A DNA stretch of 39,463 bases from Verrucomicrobiota bacterium. Its GTDB lineage: Bacteria > Verrucomicrobiota > Verrucomicrobiia > Chthoniobacterales > SZAS-18. Below are positions 31,410-39,463 of this stretch, piece after piece. Where the stretch lies: positions 1 through 39,463 of the forward strand of contig JAFAXH010000015.1 in NCBI GenBank assembly GCA_019241085.1. The letters run 5' to 3'. The notes below the pieces were generated by a model. The model was not told where the DNA came from. It saw only the letters and a list, made by a program, of their open reading frames with translations, and ran no database searches. How positions within the stretch are numbered: position 1 is the stretch's first letter; each line of letters opens with the position of its first letter. The translations under genes were made by a program, and so were the position numbers.

Positions 31410-32483
31410 ATGGTTTTACGCGAACTCCGCCAGAAGATCGACGCGCTCGATGACCGGCTCATTGCCTTGCTCAACGAGCGCGCCGACCTCGTTCACGCCG
31501 TCGGCGAATTGAAGCGCACGCAGGGCTTGGAAATTTACGCGCCGGAGCGCGAGGAAGCGTTGCTCGGCGCGCTGACGGCGAAGAACGCCGCGCACGGCGG
31601 GCGGCTGCCGGCGGCGGGGTTGCGCGCGATTTACCGCGAAATAATGAGCGCCTCGCTCGCGCTCGAAAAAGATCTGGCCATCGCGTATCTCGGCCCGCCC
31701 GCGACGTGGACGCACCAGGCGGCGCGGGCGAAATTTGGCGCGAGCGTGCGCTACGCGCCGCAGCCGGGCATCGCAGACGTGTTCGACGCCGTGGCGCGCG
31801 GCCGGGCGGATTACGGCGTCGTGCCGATTGAAAATTCGACCGAGGGCGCGGTGAACCACACGCTCGATGTTTTCATCGAAAGCGACCTGCGCATTTGCGC
31901 GCAGATTTTGTTGAAGATCGAGAACCACCTGCTCGCGCGGGTGCGGCGCGAGGCGATCCACAGGCTGTATTCGCATCCGCAGGTCTTCGGGCAATGCCGC
32001 AACTGGCTGCGGGCAAATTTTCCCACCGCCGAATTGATCGAGGTGTCGAGCACGTCGCGGGCGGGCGAACTCGCCGCGCAGGCAGCCGATGCCGCGGCGC
32101 TCGGCGGGCAGATGGTGGCGGAGCTGCACGGGCTGTTCGTGCTCGAACATTCCGTGCAGGATCAGCCCAACAACGCCACGCGGTTTCTCGTGATCGGGCC
32201 AAGCGATTGTCCGCCGACGGGCAAGGATAAAACGTCGCTGCTCTTCGGCGTGTCGGATGAAGCCGGCGCGTTGCTCAGCGCGCTGGAGCCATTCCGGCAG
32301 GCGGGCATTTCGTTGAGTAAGATCGAGAGCCGGCCGAGCAAGCGGAAGCCGTGGGAATACGTTTTTTTCGTGGACGCGCAGTGCCACGCACAGGACGCGC
32401 CGATGGTCGCGGCGCTCGGCGGTCTGCGGCAGCGGTGCAGTTTTTTGAAGATTCTCGGCAGCTATCCGAACGTGACCGGTTAA
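31410..32483 (+). CDS. pheA: Bifunctional chorismate mutase / prephenate dehydratase
   Basis: Makes phenylpyruvate from chorismate for phenylalanine synthesis. It is 357 aa in three domains. Chorismate mutase occupies about 1-85 ('RQKIDALDDRLIALLNERADLV'), prephenate dehydratase about 90-275 ('AYLGPPATWTHQAA', 'GVVPIENSTEGAVNHTLD', 'NNATRFLVIG', where the usual TRF triad is present), and an ACT domain about 280-355 for phenylalanine feedback ('KIESRPSKRKPWEYVFF'). Start ATG at 31410, with an AT-rich leader and no good ribosome-binding site. It follows scpB across a repeat. Confidence 0.96.
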   Translation: MVLRELRQKIDALDDRLIALLNERADLVHAVGELKRTQGLEIYAPEREEALLGALTAKNAAHGGRLPAAGLRAIYREIMSASLALEKDLAIAYLGPPATWTHQAARAKFGASVRYAPQPGIADVFDAVARGRADYGVVPIENSTEGAVNHTLDVFIESDLRICAQILLKIENHLLARVRREAIHRLYSHPQVFGQCRNWLRANFPTAELIEVSSTSRAGELAAQAADAAALGGQMVAELHGLFVLEHSVQDQPNNATRFLVIGPSDCPPTGKDKTSLLFGVSDEAGALLSALEPFRQAGISLSKIESRPSKRKPWEYVFFVDAQCHAQDAPMVAALGGLRQRCSFLKILGSYPNVTG

Positions 32484-32731
32484 GCGCGCGAAAATCCGCG
32501 CGGCCGGCCTGCGCCGGAGGTGGGCGCGAACGGCTGGTTGACGCCGCCGGTGCGGTGCATTAAGGTCGGCCGTTTTTTAAGGGACCCACGCGCTGGTGAA
32601 GAGGGCTTCGGCGCAAGGCGGGCGCGGATTTTCATTGGAATCAAATCCGCCCGCCGCCGCACGCGGAAATTCTCTGCTCGCCATGCCGCGGCGGAACCGC
32701 TAAAGCGCACACGCTCCAACTGCTTTTTTTT

Positions 32732-35700
32732 ATGCTCAACGCCTCCTGCCACGCCGCCGCCAACCGGGTGCCTTCGCTCTATCGGCCCGAGGATGAACAC
32801 GATGCCTGCGGCGTCGGTTTCATCGCGCATGTCGGCGGCGAACGCTCGAATCGCATCGTGCGCTACGGCTTGACCTCGCTCTGCAACCTCGGCCATCGCG
32901 GGGCGCTCGACGCGGATGCAAAGACCGGCGACGGCGCGGGCTTGCTCACGCAGTTGCCCTACAAACTGCTGCGCAACATCGTCACGCGGCGCGGACATTA
33001 TCTTTATAAGGACAGCGATCTCGGTGTCGGCATGTGTTTCCTGCCACACGACAACGCCTACGCGCAGGCGCGGGCCAAGGCGATCACCGAGGAAGTGCTG
33101 GAAAAGCGCGGGCTGTTTCTCTTTGGCTGGCGCGAGGTGCCGATCAACATCAACGTGCTCGGCGAAAAGGCGCAGGCTACGATGCCGCGCATCGAACAGG
33201 TGCTCGTCGCCCGACCGGAGGGTTTGAGCGACGATGAATATGAGCGCCGGCTTTTCCTGGCGCGCAACGAGATCGAGAAGCGCGCGGCGTCGGACAAGAT
33301 TCACAATTTTTACATTGTGACGCTCTCCAGCCGCGTCGTCGGTTACAAAGGACTGCTCGTCTCGGCGTCACTCGAAAAATTCTACAAGGACCTTGCCAGT
33401 CCCGACTTCGAGAGCGCGTTCTGCATTTACCATCAGCGCTACAGCACGAACACGTTTCCGACGTGGCCACTCGGGCAGCCGTTCCGCATGTTGGCGCACA
33501 ACGGCGAGATCAATACGATCAAGGGAAATCGCAACTGGATGCACGCGCGCGAGGCGGAGTTGCAGGCGGATTTCTGGGGCGCGGACATCGACTTGTTGAA
33601 GCCGATCATCCAGCCCGGCGGCAGCGATTCGGCGAGTCTCGACAACGCCGTGGAAGCGCTCGTCATGAGCGGCCGCTCGATCCTGCACGCGATGACGATG
33701 CTCGTGCCGCCGGCTTGGCAGCGCGAGCACGAGAAGAACGCGGACCTGATCGGCTTTTACGAGTATCACCGCGGCTTCAACGAGCCGTGGGACGGACCGG
33801 CGGCGCTCGTTTTTTCCGACGGTGTGACGGTCGGCGCGTGCCTGGATCGCAACGGCCTGCGACCGGCGCGTTACAAACTGACCGACGACGGCATTTTCTC
33901 GCTCGGCTCGGAGGTTGGCGCGATCGATCTCGACGACGCCAGAGTGGTGGACAAAGGCCGGCTCGGTCCGGGCGAAATGATCGCGGTGGACACCGCGCAA
34001 GGCCGGCTCCTGCGCGACCGCGAGATCAAAGAACAGCTCGCCGCGCAGCGGCCATATCGCGCTTGGGTGAAAGAAAATCTGGTGCGGCTGGCGGACCTCG
34101 TGCCCGCCAAGACCGAGCCGCAGCCGAGCACGGATGGCGACCTCGATATCCTCGGCTTGACCGAGCGGCAGCTCGCGTTCGGCTACACGGCGGAAGAACT
34201 CGACGTGGTCTTCAAGCCCATGCTGCGCGAAGGCGTGGAGCCGGTCGGCTCGATGGGCGACGACAGCCCGCTGGCGGTGCTCTCGACGCAGCCGTGCTTG
34301 CTCTATCGTTATTTTTCGCAGCTCTTCGCGCAGGTGACGAATCCGCCCATCGATCCGTTGCGCGAGAAGCTGGTGATGACGCTCAGCACCACGATGGGCT
34401 GGCGGCGCAATCTGCTCGCCGAGACGCCGGAACACGCGCGGCTGGTCAACGCCGCGTCGCCTATTCTATTCGAGCACGAACTCGCCGCGCTGCGGGCGCA
34501 AACCTCGCTCGATGTGCGGCCCGCGACGGTCTCGACGCTTTGGAAGACTGACACCGGTGCCGCAGGCTTGGAGCCGGCGGTGGATCGCATTTGCCAGGAA
34601 GTCGAGGCAGCCATCGACGCCGGACATTGCATCGTGGTCATCAGTGATCGCGGCGTCGATCACGCGCACGCGCCGGTGCCGGCTTTGCTGGCGATGGGCG
34701 CGGTGCATCATCATCTCACGCGCGTCGGCAAGCGCATGAAGGCGTCCATCATCTGCGAGACCGGCGAAGCGCGCGACGTGCATCAGCTCGCCTGTCTGAC
34801 CGGTTACGGCGCGAGCGCCATCGTGCCGTATCTCGGCTACGAAACGTGCCGCGAAGTGCTGGAGAAATTGCCCGCCGAGGGCCGGCCGACCTACGCGCAG
34901 GCGGTCGGCAAATACAAGGCGGCGCTGGAGGCTGGCTTGCTCAAGATCATGAGCAAGATGGGCATCTCCGTGCTCGGCTCGTATCGTGGCGCGCAGATTT
35001 TTGAAGCTATCGGACTCAGCACGGCATTGATCGAGAAATGTTTCACCGGCACGCTTTCGCCCATCGAGGGCATCGGCTTTTTGGAAATCGCCGAGGAGAG
35101 CTTGCGCCGGCACGCGCTCGGTTACGCCGGCGCGCCACCGGCGACGAACGGCAAGGCGCCGGCTTTGGGCAACCCCGGTTACTTCCGGTTCCGGCCCGGC
35201 GGCGAGGCGCATTCGGTGACGCCGCCGATGATCAAAAATTTCCACACGTTCGTGCAGTCGAACAAACCGGAGGATTACAAAAAATACGTCGAGAGCGTGC
35301 TCAACGTTGCGCCGGTGAACCTGCGCGATTTATTGGAAATCGTCCCGCCGCTTTCCGGGCCGATTCCCATCGAGGAAGTCGAATCCGTCGAAGACATCCG
35401 ACGGCGTTTTACCACGGCCGGCATGAGCCTCGGCGCGCTCTCGCCCGAGATGCACGAGACGCTCGCCATCGCGATGAACCGCATCGGCGGCAAGTCGAAT
35501 TCCGGCGAAGGCGGCGAAGACCCGGAGCGCTTTCACATGCGCGCGAACGGCGACCTGGCGAACTCGGCGATCAAGCAGATTGCCAGCGGACGGTTCGGCG
35601 TGAACGCGACCTACCTCGCCAGCGCGAAGGAGATCGAAATCAAAATGGCGCAGGGCGCGAAGCCGGGCGAGGGCGGGCAGCTTCCGGGGCACAAGGTCAG

Positions 35701-37318
35701 CGCGATCATCGCGCGCTTGCGCAAGGCGACGCCCGGCGTGTCGCTCATCTCGCCGCCGCCGCACCACGACATTTATTCCATCGAAGACCTGGCGCAGCTC
35801 ATCCACGATCTCAAGCAGGTGAATCCGCGCGCGCGCGTCTGCGTGAAGCTCGTCGCCGCGGCGGGCGTCGGCACCATTGCCGCCGGCGTGGCCAAGGCGC
35901 ACGCGGACATCATCCTCATCTCCGGCCACGAAGGCGGCACGGGCGCGTCGCCGATTTCTTCCGTGAAACACGCCGGCAGCGCGTGGGAACTCGGCGTGTC
36001 CGAGGCGCACCAGGTCTTGATGCTCAATGGCCTGCGCAACCGCGTGACGCTGCGCACCGACGGCGGCTTGCGCACAGGCAAGGACATCGTTTACGCCGCG
36101 CTGCTGGGCGCGGAGGAATATAACTTTGGCACGACCGCGCTCATCGCCAGCGGCTGCGTCTATGTGCGCCAGTGTCATTTGAATACGTGCCCGGTCGGCG
36201 TGGCGACACTCGACGAGAAATTGCGCGCGAAGTTCAAGGGCAAGCCGGAATACATCGTCAACTTCTTCAACGCCGTCGCGCACGAGGTCCGCGAATGGAT
36301 GGCCAGGCTCGGCGCGCGGACGATGCACGACTTGATCGGCCGCGTCGAGTATCTGCGGCAGCGGCCCGTGCCGGGTCATCCGAAGGCGAACACGCTCCAA
36401 TTGAAACGGCTCCTCGCCGACGTGAGCAAGGACGATCCGACCGCGCCGCGGCACGCCACGCGCGATCGCAACGACGAGGCGCACGACCGGCCGCTGGACG
36501 ACGTGATCTTGCAGGACGCCAACGAAGCGATCAACCGCGGCAACCCGCTGGTGCTGGATTACAAGGTGCGCAACGTCAACCGCAGCGTTGGCGCGAAGGT
36601 GAGCGGCGAGATCGCGTATCGCAACGGCGAGGCGGGTTTGAAAACCGACATGCTGACGTTGAATTTGCACGGCAGCGCGGGCCAGAGTTTCGGCGCGTTT
36701 CTCTCGCCGGGCGTGCGCTTGGTGCTCACCGGCGAGGCCAACGATTACGTCGGCAAGTGCATGAGCGGCGGCGTGATCGTGCTGCGTCCGCGCCCGGAAC
36801 ATGGCTTCGCGGAGCACGACGCGATGATCGCGGGCAACACCTGCCTTTACGGCGCGACCGGCGGAGCGTTCTACGCGCGCGGCCGGGCGGGGGAACGGTT
36901 TGCCGTGCGCAATTCCGGCGCGACGGCGGTGGTCGAGGGTCTCGGCGACCACGGTTGCGAATACATGACGAACGGCACCGTGCTGGTGCTCGGCCGCACG
37001 GGCCGCAACTTCGGCGCGGGCATGACCGGTGGCACGGCCTACGTGCTCGATCTCGACGGCGAGTTCGACAAGTTGATTAATCCTCAACTGGTCAGTCTTG
37101 CGCGGCTCGGCGGCGAGGAGGAATCGATGGTGAAAGCGTTGCTCTATCAGCACCTCGAAGCCACCGAGAGCGAACGGGCGCGGGAAATCTTTGCCGACTG
37201 GCCGGCGTTCGCGCCGAAGTTCTGGAAGGTCGCGCCGAAAGCCGCCGTCACCGCTGCCGCCGCCGCGCCCGCGCAAGCGCCTGTGGCAGTCGCTGCGAGC
37301 GTCGCCGGGCGGGTGTGA
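32732..37318 (+). CDS. gltB: Glutamate synthase large subunit
   Basis: Converts glutamine and 2-oxoglutarate to two glutamates. It is 1528 aa, normal for the large (alpha) chain. The Ntn-type glutaminase domain begins after a 25-residue propeptide at Cys26 (DACGVGF), which should become the N-terminal nucleophile. The central and FMN-binding synthase domains follow ('GGKSNSGEGGED', 'GHEGGTGASP'). The 3Fe-4S site lies in CHLNTCPVG with an upstream Cys. The C-terminal beta-helix domain ends near 1490, followed by an Ala/Pro-rich tail. Eight T residues precede the ATG; no Shine-Dalgarno. No gltD is adjacent, which leaves open whether the partner is elsewhere or ferredoxin supplies electrons. Confidence 0.97.
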   Translation: MLNASCHAAANRVPSLYRPEDEHDACGVGFIAHVGGERSNRIVRYGLTSLCNLGHRGALDADAKTGDGAGLLTQLPYKLLRNIVTRRGHYLYKDSDLGVGMCFLPHDNAYAQARAKAITEEVLEKRGLFLFGWREVPININVLGEKAQATMPRIEQVLVARPEGLSDDEYERRLFLARNEIEKRAASDKIHNFYIVTLSSRVVGYKGLLVSASLEKFYKDLASPDFESAFCIYHQRYSTNTFPTWPLGQPFRMLAHNGEINTIKGNRNWMHAREAELQADFWGADIDLLKPIIQPGGSDSASLDNAVEALVMSGRSILHAMTMLVPPAWQREHEKNADLIGFYEYHRGFNEPWDGPAALVFSDGVTVGACLDRNGLRPARYKLTDDGIFSLGSEVGAIDLDDARVVDKGRLGPGEMIAVDTAQGRLLRDREIKEQLAAQRPYRAWVKENLVRLADLVPAKTEPQPSTDGDLDILGLTERQLAFGYTAEELDVVFKPMLREGVEPVGSMGDDSPLAVLSTQPCLLYRYFSQLFAQVTNPPIDPLREKLVMTLSTTMGWRRNLLAETPEHARLVNAASPILFEHELAALRAQTSLDVRPATVSTLWKTDTGAAGLEPAVDRICQEVEAAIDAGHCIVVISDRGVDHAHAPVPALLAMGAVHHHLTRVGKRMKASIICETGEARDVHQLACLTGYGASAIVPYLGYETCREVLEKLPAEGRPTYAQAVGKYKAALEAGLLKIMSKMGISVLGSYRGAQIFEAIGLSTALIEKCFTGTLSPIEGIGFLEIAEESLRRHALGYAGAPPATNGKAPALGNPGYFRFRPGGEAHSVTPPMIKNFHTFVQSNKPEDYKKYVESVLNVAPVNLRDLLEIVPPLSGPIPIEEVESVEDIRRRFTTAGMSLGALSPEMHETLAIAMNRIGGKSNSGEGGEDPERFHMRANGDLANSAIKQIASGRFGVNATYLASAKEIEIKMAQGAKPGEGGQLPGHKVSAIIARLRKATPGVSLISPPPHHDIYSIEDLAQLIHDLKQVNPRARVCVKLVAAAGVGTIAAGVAKAHADIILISGHEGGTGASPISSVKHAGSAWELGVSEAHQVLMLNGLRNRVTLRTDGGLRTGKDIVYAALLGAEEYNFGTTALIASGCVYVRQCHLNTCPVGVATLDEKLRAKFKGKPEYIVNFFNAVAHEVREWMARLGARTMHDLIGRVEYLRQRPVPGHPKANTLQLKRLLADVSKDDPTAPRHATRDRNDEAHDRPLDDVILQDANEAINRGNPLVLDYKVRNVNRSVGAKVSGEIAYRNGEAGLKTDMLTLNLHGSAGQSFGAFLSPGVRLVLTGEANDYVGKCMSGGVIVLRPRPEHGFAEHDAMIAGNTCLYGATGGAFYARGRAGERFAVRNSGATAVVEGLGDHGCEYMTNGTVLVLGRTGRNFGAGMTGGTAYVLDLDGEFDKLINPQLVSLARLGGEEESMVKALLYQHLEATESERAREIFADWPAFAPKFWKVAPKAAVTAAAAAPAQAPVAVAASVAGRV

Positions 37319-37340
37319 AAAACATCACCCGCGCGATTGG

Positions 37341-37360
37341 CCTGGCCGTGAGCGGCCAGG
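37341..37360. terminator. Hairpin between convergent gltB and DUF2231 genes
   Basis: Eight-base perfect arms, cctggccg and cggccagg, around the loop tgag, 22 bases after the gltB stop and just before the stop of the convergent DUF2231 gene. A second short stem (gctcgc...gcgagc, 37364-37380) follows. Probable bidirectional terminator. Confidence 0.5.
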
Positions 37361-37368
37361 GGCGCTCG

Positions 37369-37854
37369 CTAGTCGCGAGCCGAACGATGCGTCAGAGAAT
37401 TTGACGCATCGAGGTGCGCGCCTTCGTCCACGCCGACGCTCAGTCGGTAGATCAATTCGCCACCCAGCCAACCCGCGACGCCCGCCAGGCCAAGGGCGAC
37501 GATGCCCAGCACAATCGGGAGCAGACCGGGCTTGGTCGGGTCGGCGCGTCGCAGCCACCAACTGAGCGCAAACAGCGCCATAACGGCGACGTTGATCGCC
37601 CCGTGCAGCGAGCCGATGCGCTTCGCCCGAGTGCCCGCCGGGATGGCCAGCCAGTCAATCGTGCCGAAAAGCGCGGCGAGCAAGCCTCCCAGCACGCCAA
37701 CGGCAATAAGGTAATAAGCGATTTGCGCCCAGAGTCCGTTGCCAGTGCCCAGATGAATGCAATCGAAGAGCACCGCCACGGGCAGCAATCCCAGCGGGAA
37801 CGCGATCAGGATCGGATGGAGCGGATGACCCAGGAATTTGGCTTTGCTTTGCAT
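37369..37854 (-). CDS. DUF2231-type membrane protein
   Basis: A 161-aa integral membrane protein with four hydrophobic helices. It begins MQSKAKFLGHPLHPILIAFP; the GHPLHPxLxxFP pattern is the hallmark of DUF2231 proteins. 'GTIDWLAIP' and 'RAKRIGSLHGAINV' also fit, and the His residues suggest haem or metal binding in the membrane, which is inference. Start ATG at 37854; the frame is open upstream. The C-terminal 25 residues are polar. It is convergent with gltB. Confidence 0.82.
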   Translation of the reverse strand: MQSKAKFLGHPLHPILIAFPLGLLPVAVLFDCIHLGTGNGLWAQIAYYLIAVGVLGGLLAALFGTIDWLAIPAGTRAKRIGSLHGAINVAVMALFALSWWLRRADPTKPGLLPIVLGIVALGLAGVAGWLGGELIYRLSVGVDEGAHLDASNSLTHRSARD

Positions 37855-38021
37855 CGGGAATGGATTCAGGCGCAGCCTCAGTCGTCGATGGACGAGGCGA
37901 TGGACGCCGTCTTTTTCACAATCACAAAAACGCGGCAGCTCGCTCCTGCGGTCTTTGGAAAACGGCAGCGACGCTTTTCCCATCGACAAGCCGCGCTGGT
38001 GCGCAGAAACTCTGCGGCATC

Positions 38022-38426
38022 ATGGAAATCGCCACTCAACTCGCCCTTTTTCTTGAGAACAAACCCGGCACGCTGGCGGCTGTGTGCGACGCGCTCGCGC
38101 AGGCGAGCATTAACATCTACGCGCTCACCATTTCCGACACCGTCGATCATTCCGTGGTGCGCATGGTCGTAAGCGACACGCACCGCGCGCTGGCAATCTT
38201 TGAGGAACACGGCACGCTGGTGGTGGAAAACGACGTGCTCGTCGTCGAGATCAACAACCAGCCTGGACGGCTTTCCGACATCGCTCGCAAGCTGGCAGCC
38301 GCCGCGGTCAACATCGAATACGCCTACCTCGCCGTGGGCGCCGGCGCGCCGAGCGGGCTGATGGTGTTGCGTCCCAGCGACGTGCCGCGCGCCCTCCAGG
38401 TGCTCGGCGGCGAACCCGCCAAATAA
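38022..38426 (+). CDS. Tandem ACT-domain regulatory protein
   Basis: A 134-aa protein of two ACT domains, about 1-68 (MEIATQLALFLENKPGTLAA) and 69-134 (VLVVEINNQPGRLSDIARKL). Each begins with a strand and a Pro-Gly turn (NKPGTL, NQPGRL) where amino acids bind at ACT interfaces. The start is the ATG at 38022, since this gives the usual N-terminus; the open frame upstream is not homologous. Stand-alone ACT pairs are thought to sense amino acids; the ligand and target here are unknown. The context of gltB and pheA fits amino-acid metabolism. Confidence 0.85.
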   Translation: MEIATQLALFLENKPGTLAAVCDALAQASINIYALTISDTVDHSVVRMVVSDTHRALAIFEEHGTLVVENDVLVVEINNQPGRLSDIARKLAAAAVNIEYAYLAVGAGAPSGLMVLRPSDVPRALQVLGGEPAK

Positions 38427-38552
38427 GCCAAGCTCACGCCGAGTCGCTGCCGGGTTTGACACGAATGTCCTAGGACCACACGGCGGACGGAAACCGTATG
38501 TTCGCTAACGGGCGACACCGGGATTTTTCCGCTCTCGCCCCTCATTTTTCTT

Positions 38553-39463
38553 ATGCCTATTAAAGTCTGGCCGGGAACTCCCTATCCTCTGGGCGCCACG
38601 TGGCGCCACAACGGCGTGAACTTTGCGCTGTTCAGCGAAAACGCCACGGGCGTCGATGTCTGTCTGTTCGACGACCCCGACGCGGAAGTCGAGAGCGTGC
38701 GGGTGCGCATGACCGAGAACACCGACCAGGTGTGGCACGTCTTTCTGCCCGAGGTGCGGCCAGGCCAGCACTATGGTTTCCGCGTTTACGGGCCGTATGA
38801 ACCGGCGGAAGGACATCGGTTCAATCCCTCCAAACTCCTGCTCGATCCGTATGCGAAAGCCGTCACCGGCGACGTGCTCTGGGGGCCGGAGATGTATGGC
38901 TACGACTTGCAGGCGGAAGGCGAGGACCGCGACCTCGAACGCGATTACCGCGACAGCGCCTACGGGCTGCCGAAGGCCATCGTCATCGACCCGGCGTTTG
39001 ATTGGGGGACGGACGCGCCGCCGGCCACGCCGCTGCATCGGAGCATCATCTACGAGACGCACGTGCGTGGCTTCACCAAGCTCTGCCCGGACGTGCTGGA
39101 AGCCGAGCGTGGCACCTACGCGGGCATGGGCAGCAAGCCGGCGATTGATTATCTCAAAAATCTCGGCGTCACCGCGGTGGAATTGCTGCCCGTGCACCAT
39201 CTGGTCAATGACCAGATGCTCGTCGAGAAGGGACTGAAAAATTATTGGGGTTACAACACACTCGCCTATCTCGCGCCCTATTCCGGCTACGGCAGCACGC
39301 AGCCGGGCAGCGAACTCGTGCGCGAGTTCAAGACGATGGTGAAAAACCTTCATGCCGCCGGCATCGAGGTGATCCTGGACGTGGTTTACAACCACACGGC
39401 GGAGGGTGATCACTACGGCCCGACGCTGTCGTTCAAAGGCGTGGACAACGCGAGCTACTATCG
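38553..39463 (+). CDS. glgX: Glycogen debranching enzyme, N-terminal part (cut by window end)
   Basis: An isoamylase-type debranching enzyme that hydrolyses alpha-1,6 branches of glycogen. Only the first 303 residues are in the window and the frame is open at 39463. CBM48 occupies about 8-95 ('WPGTPYPLGATWRHNGVNFALFSENA', 'GFRVYGPYEPAEGHRFNPSKLLLDPYAK'). The GH13 barrel starts at about 165 ('IYETHVRGFT') and includes 'YWGYNTLAYLAPYSGYG' and 'VILDVVYNHTAEG', the first GH13 conserved region. The ATG at 38553 follows a T-rich leader. The GlgX/TreX group is favoured by 'YETHVRGFT'. Confidence 0.95.
   Translation, partial: MPIKVWPGTPYPLGATWRHNGVNFALFSENATGVDVCLFDDPDAEVESVRVRMTENTDQVWHVFLPEVRPGQHYGFRVYGPYEPAEGHRFNPSKLLLDPYAKAVTGDVLWGPEMYGYDLQAEGEDRDLERDYRDSAYGLPKAIVIDPAFDWGTDAPPATPLHRSIIYETHVRGFTKLCPDVLEAERGTYAGMGSKPAIDYLKNLGVTAVELLPVHHLVNDQMLVEKGLKNYWGYNTLAYLAPYSGYGSTQPGSELVREFKTMVKNLHAAGIEVILDVVYNHTAEGDHYGPTLSFKGVDNASYY

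Noticed and set aside
35330-37276. 648-aa open frame antisense to gltB
   Set aside because: It is an Arg/His/Ala-rich shadow frame caused by high GC; gltB on the other strand has intact motifs throughout.
38505-39413. 302-aa minus-strand open frame at the window end
   Set aside because: It is the antisense of glgX, whose CBM48 and GH13 motifs read clearly on the plus strand.

Overview
The window is a high-GC stretch of bacterial chromosome with ordinary housekeeping genes and no phage, integrase or intact insertion sequence. Futalosine-pathway menaquinone synthesis (MqnC), an aryl-polyene-type dehydratase, small proteins of a type I associate with Planctomycetes/Verrucomicrobia, and start codons preceded by T-rich rather than Shine-Dalgarno leaders suggest a Verrucomicrobiota or related PVC bacterium. 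That placement is inference; no rRNA or other marker was available to settle it.

Layout. 1-2 kb: kamA and two small genes on the minus strand. 2-5 kb: an HtrA-type protease and a SufR-like regulator on plus, then a small gene on minus. 5-9.5 kb: ilvD, a frameshifted DUF6036 nucleotidyltransferase with its partner, and serA. 9.5-13.6 kb: a small exported protein, a frameshifted DUF4870-type membrane gene, an aquaporin, pepA and a membrane protein. 13.6-21.1 kb: miaB, upp, a Ski2-like helicase and an S41 protease, nearly all minus. 21.2-28.2 kb: a metallo-beta-lactamase-fold hydrolase, then a minus-strand run of acyl ligase, hotdog dehydratase, halogenase-like flavoprotein, mqnC and an alpha/beta hydrolase. 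28.4 kb: tRNA-His(GTG). 28.45-29.36 kb: a mostly empty region. 29.4-39.5 kb: a small exported protein, rhodanese, scpB, pheA, gltB, a DUF2231 protein, a tandem-ACT protein and the start of glgX, cut by the window end.

Amino-acid metabolism recurs (ilvD, serA, pheA, gltB, kamA, an ACT regulator), but these are scattered short units, not one pathway operon. The ligase, dehydratase and flavoprotein look like a fragment of an aryl-polyene or related polyene pathway; its ketosynthases and carrier proteins are not here.

The most unusual signal is not a gene. At least seven intergenic spaces carry long inverted repeats, several built from short repeated words and each with a different sequence. Their arms either abut stop codons (between MBL hydrolase and ligase; at the end of scpB) or lie a few bases upstream of start codons (dehydratase, flavoprotein, pheA). 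In one case the arm contains the only visible Shine-Dalgarno sequence. Two genes appear to be broken by single frameshifts 3 kb apart, either real decay or sequence error.
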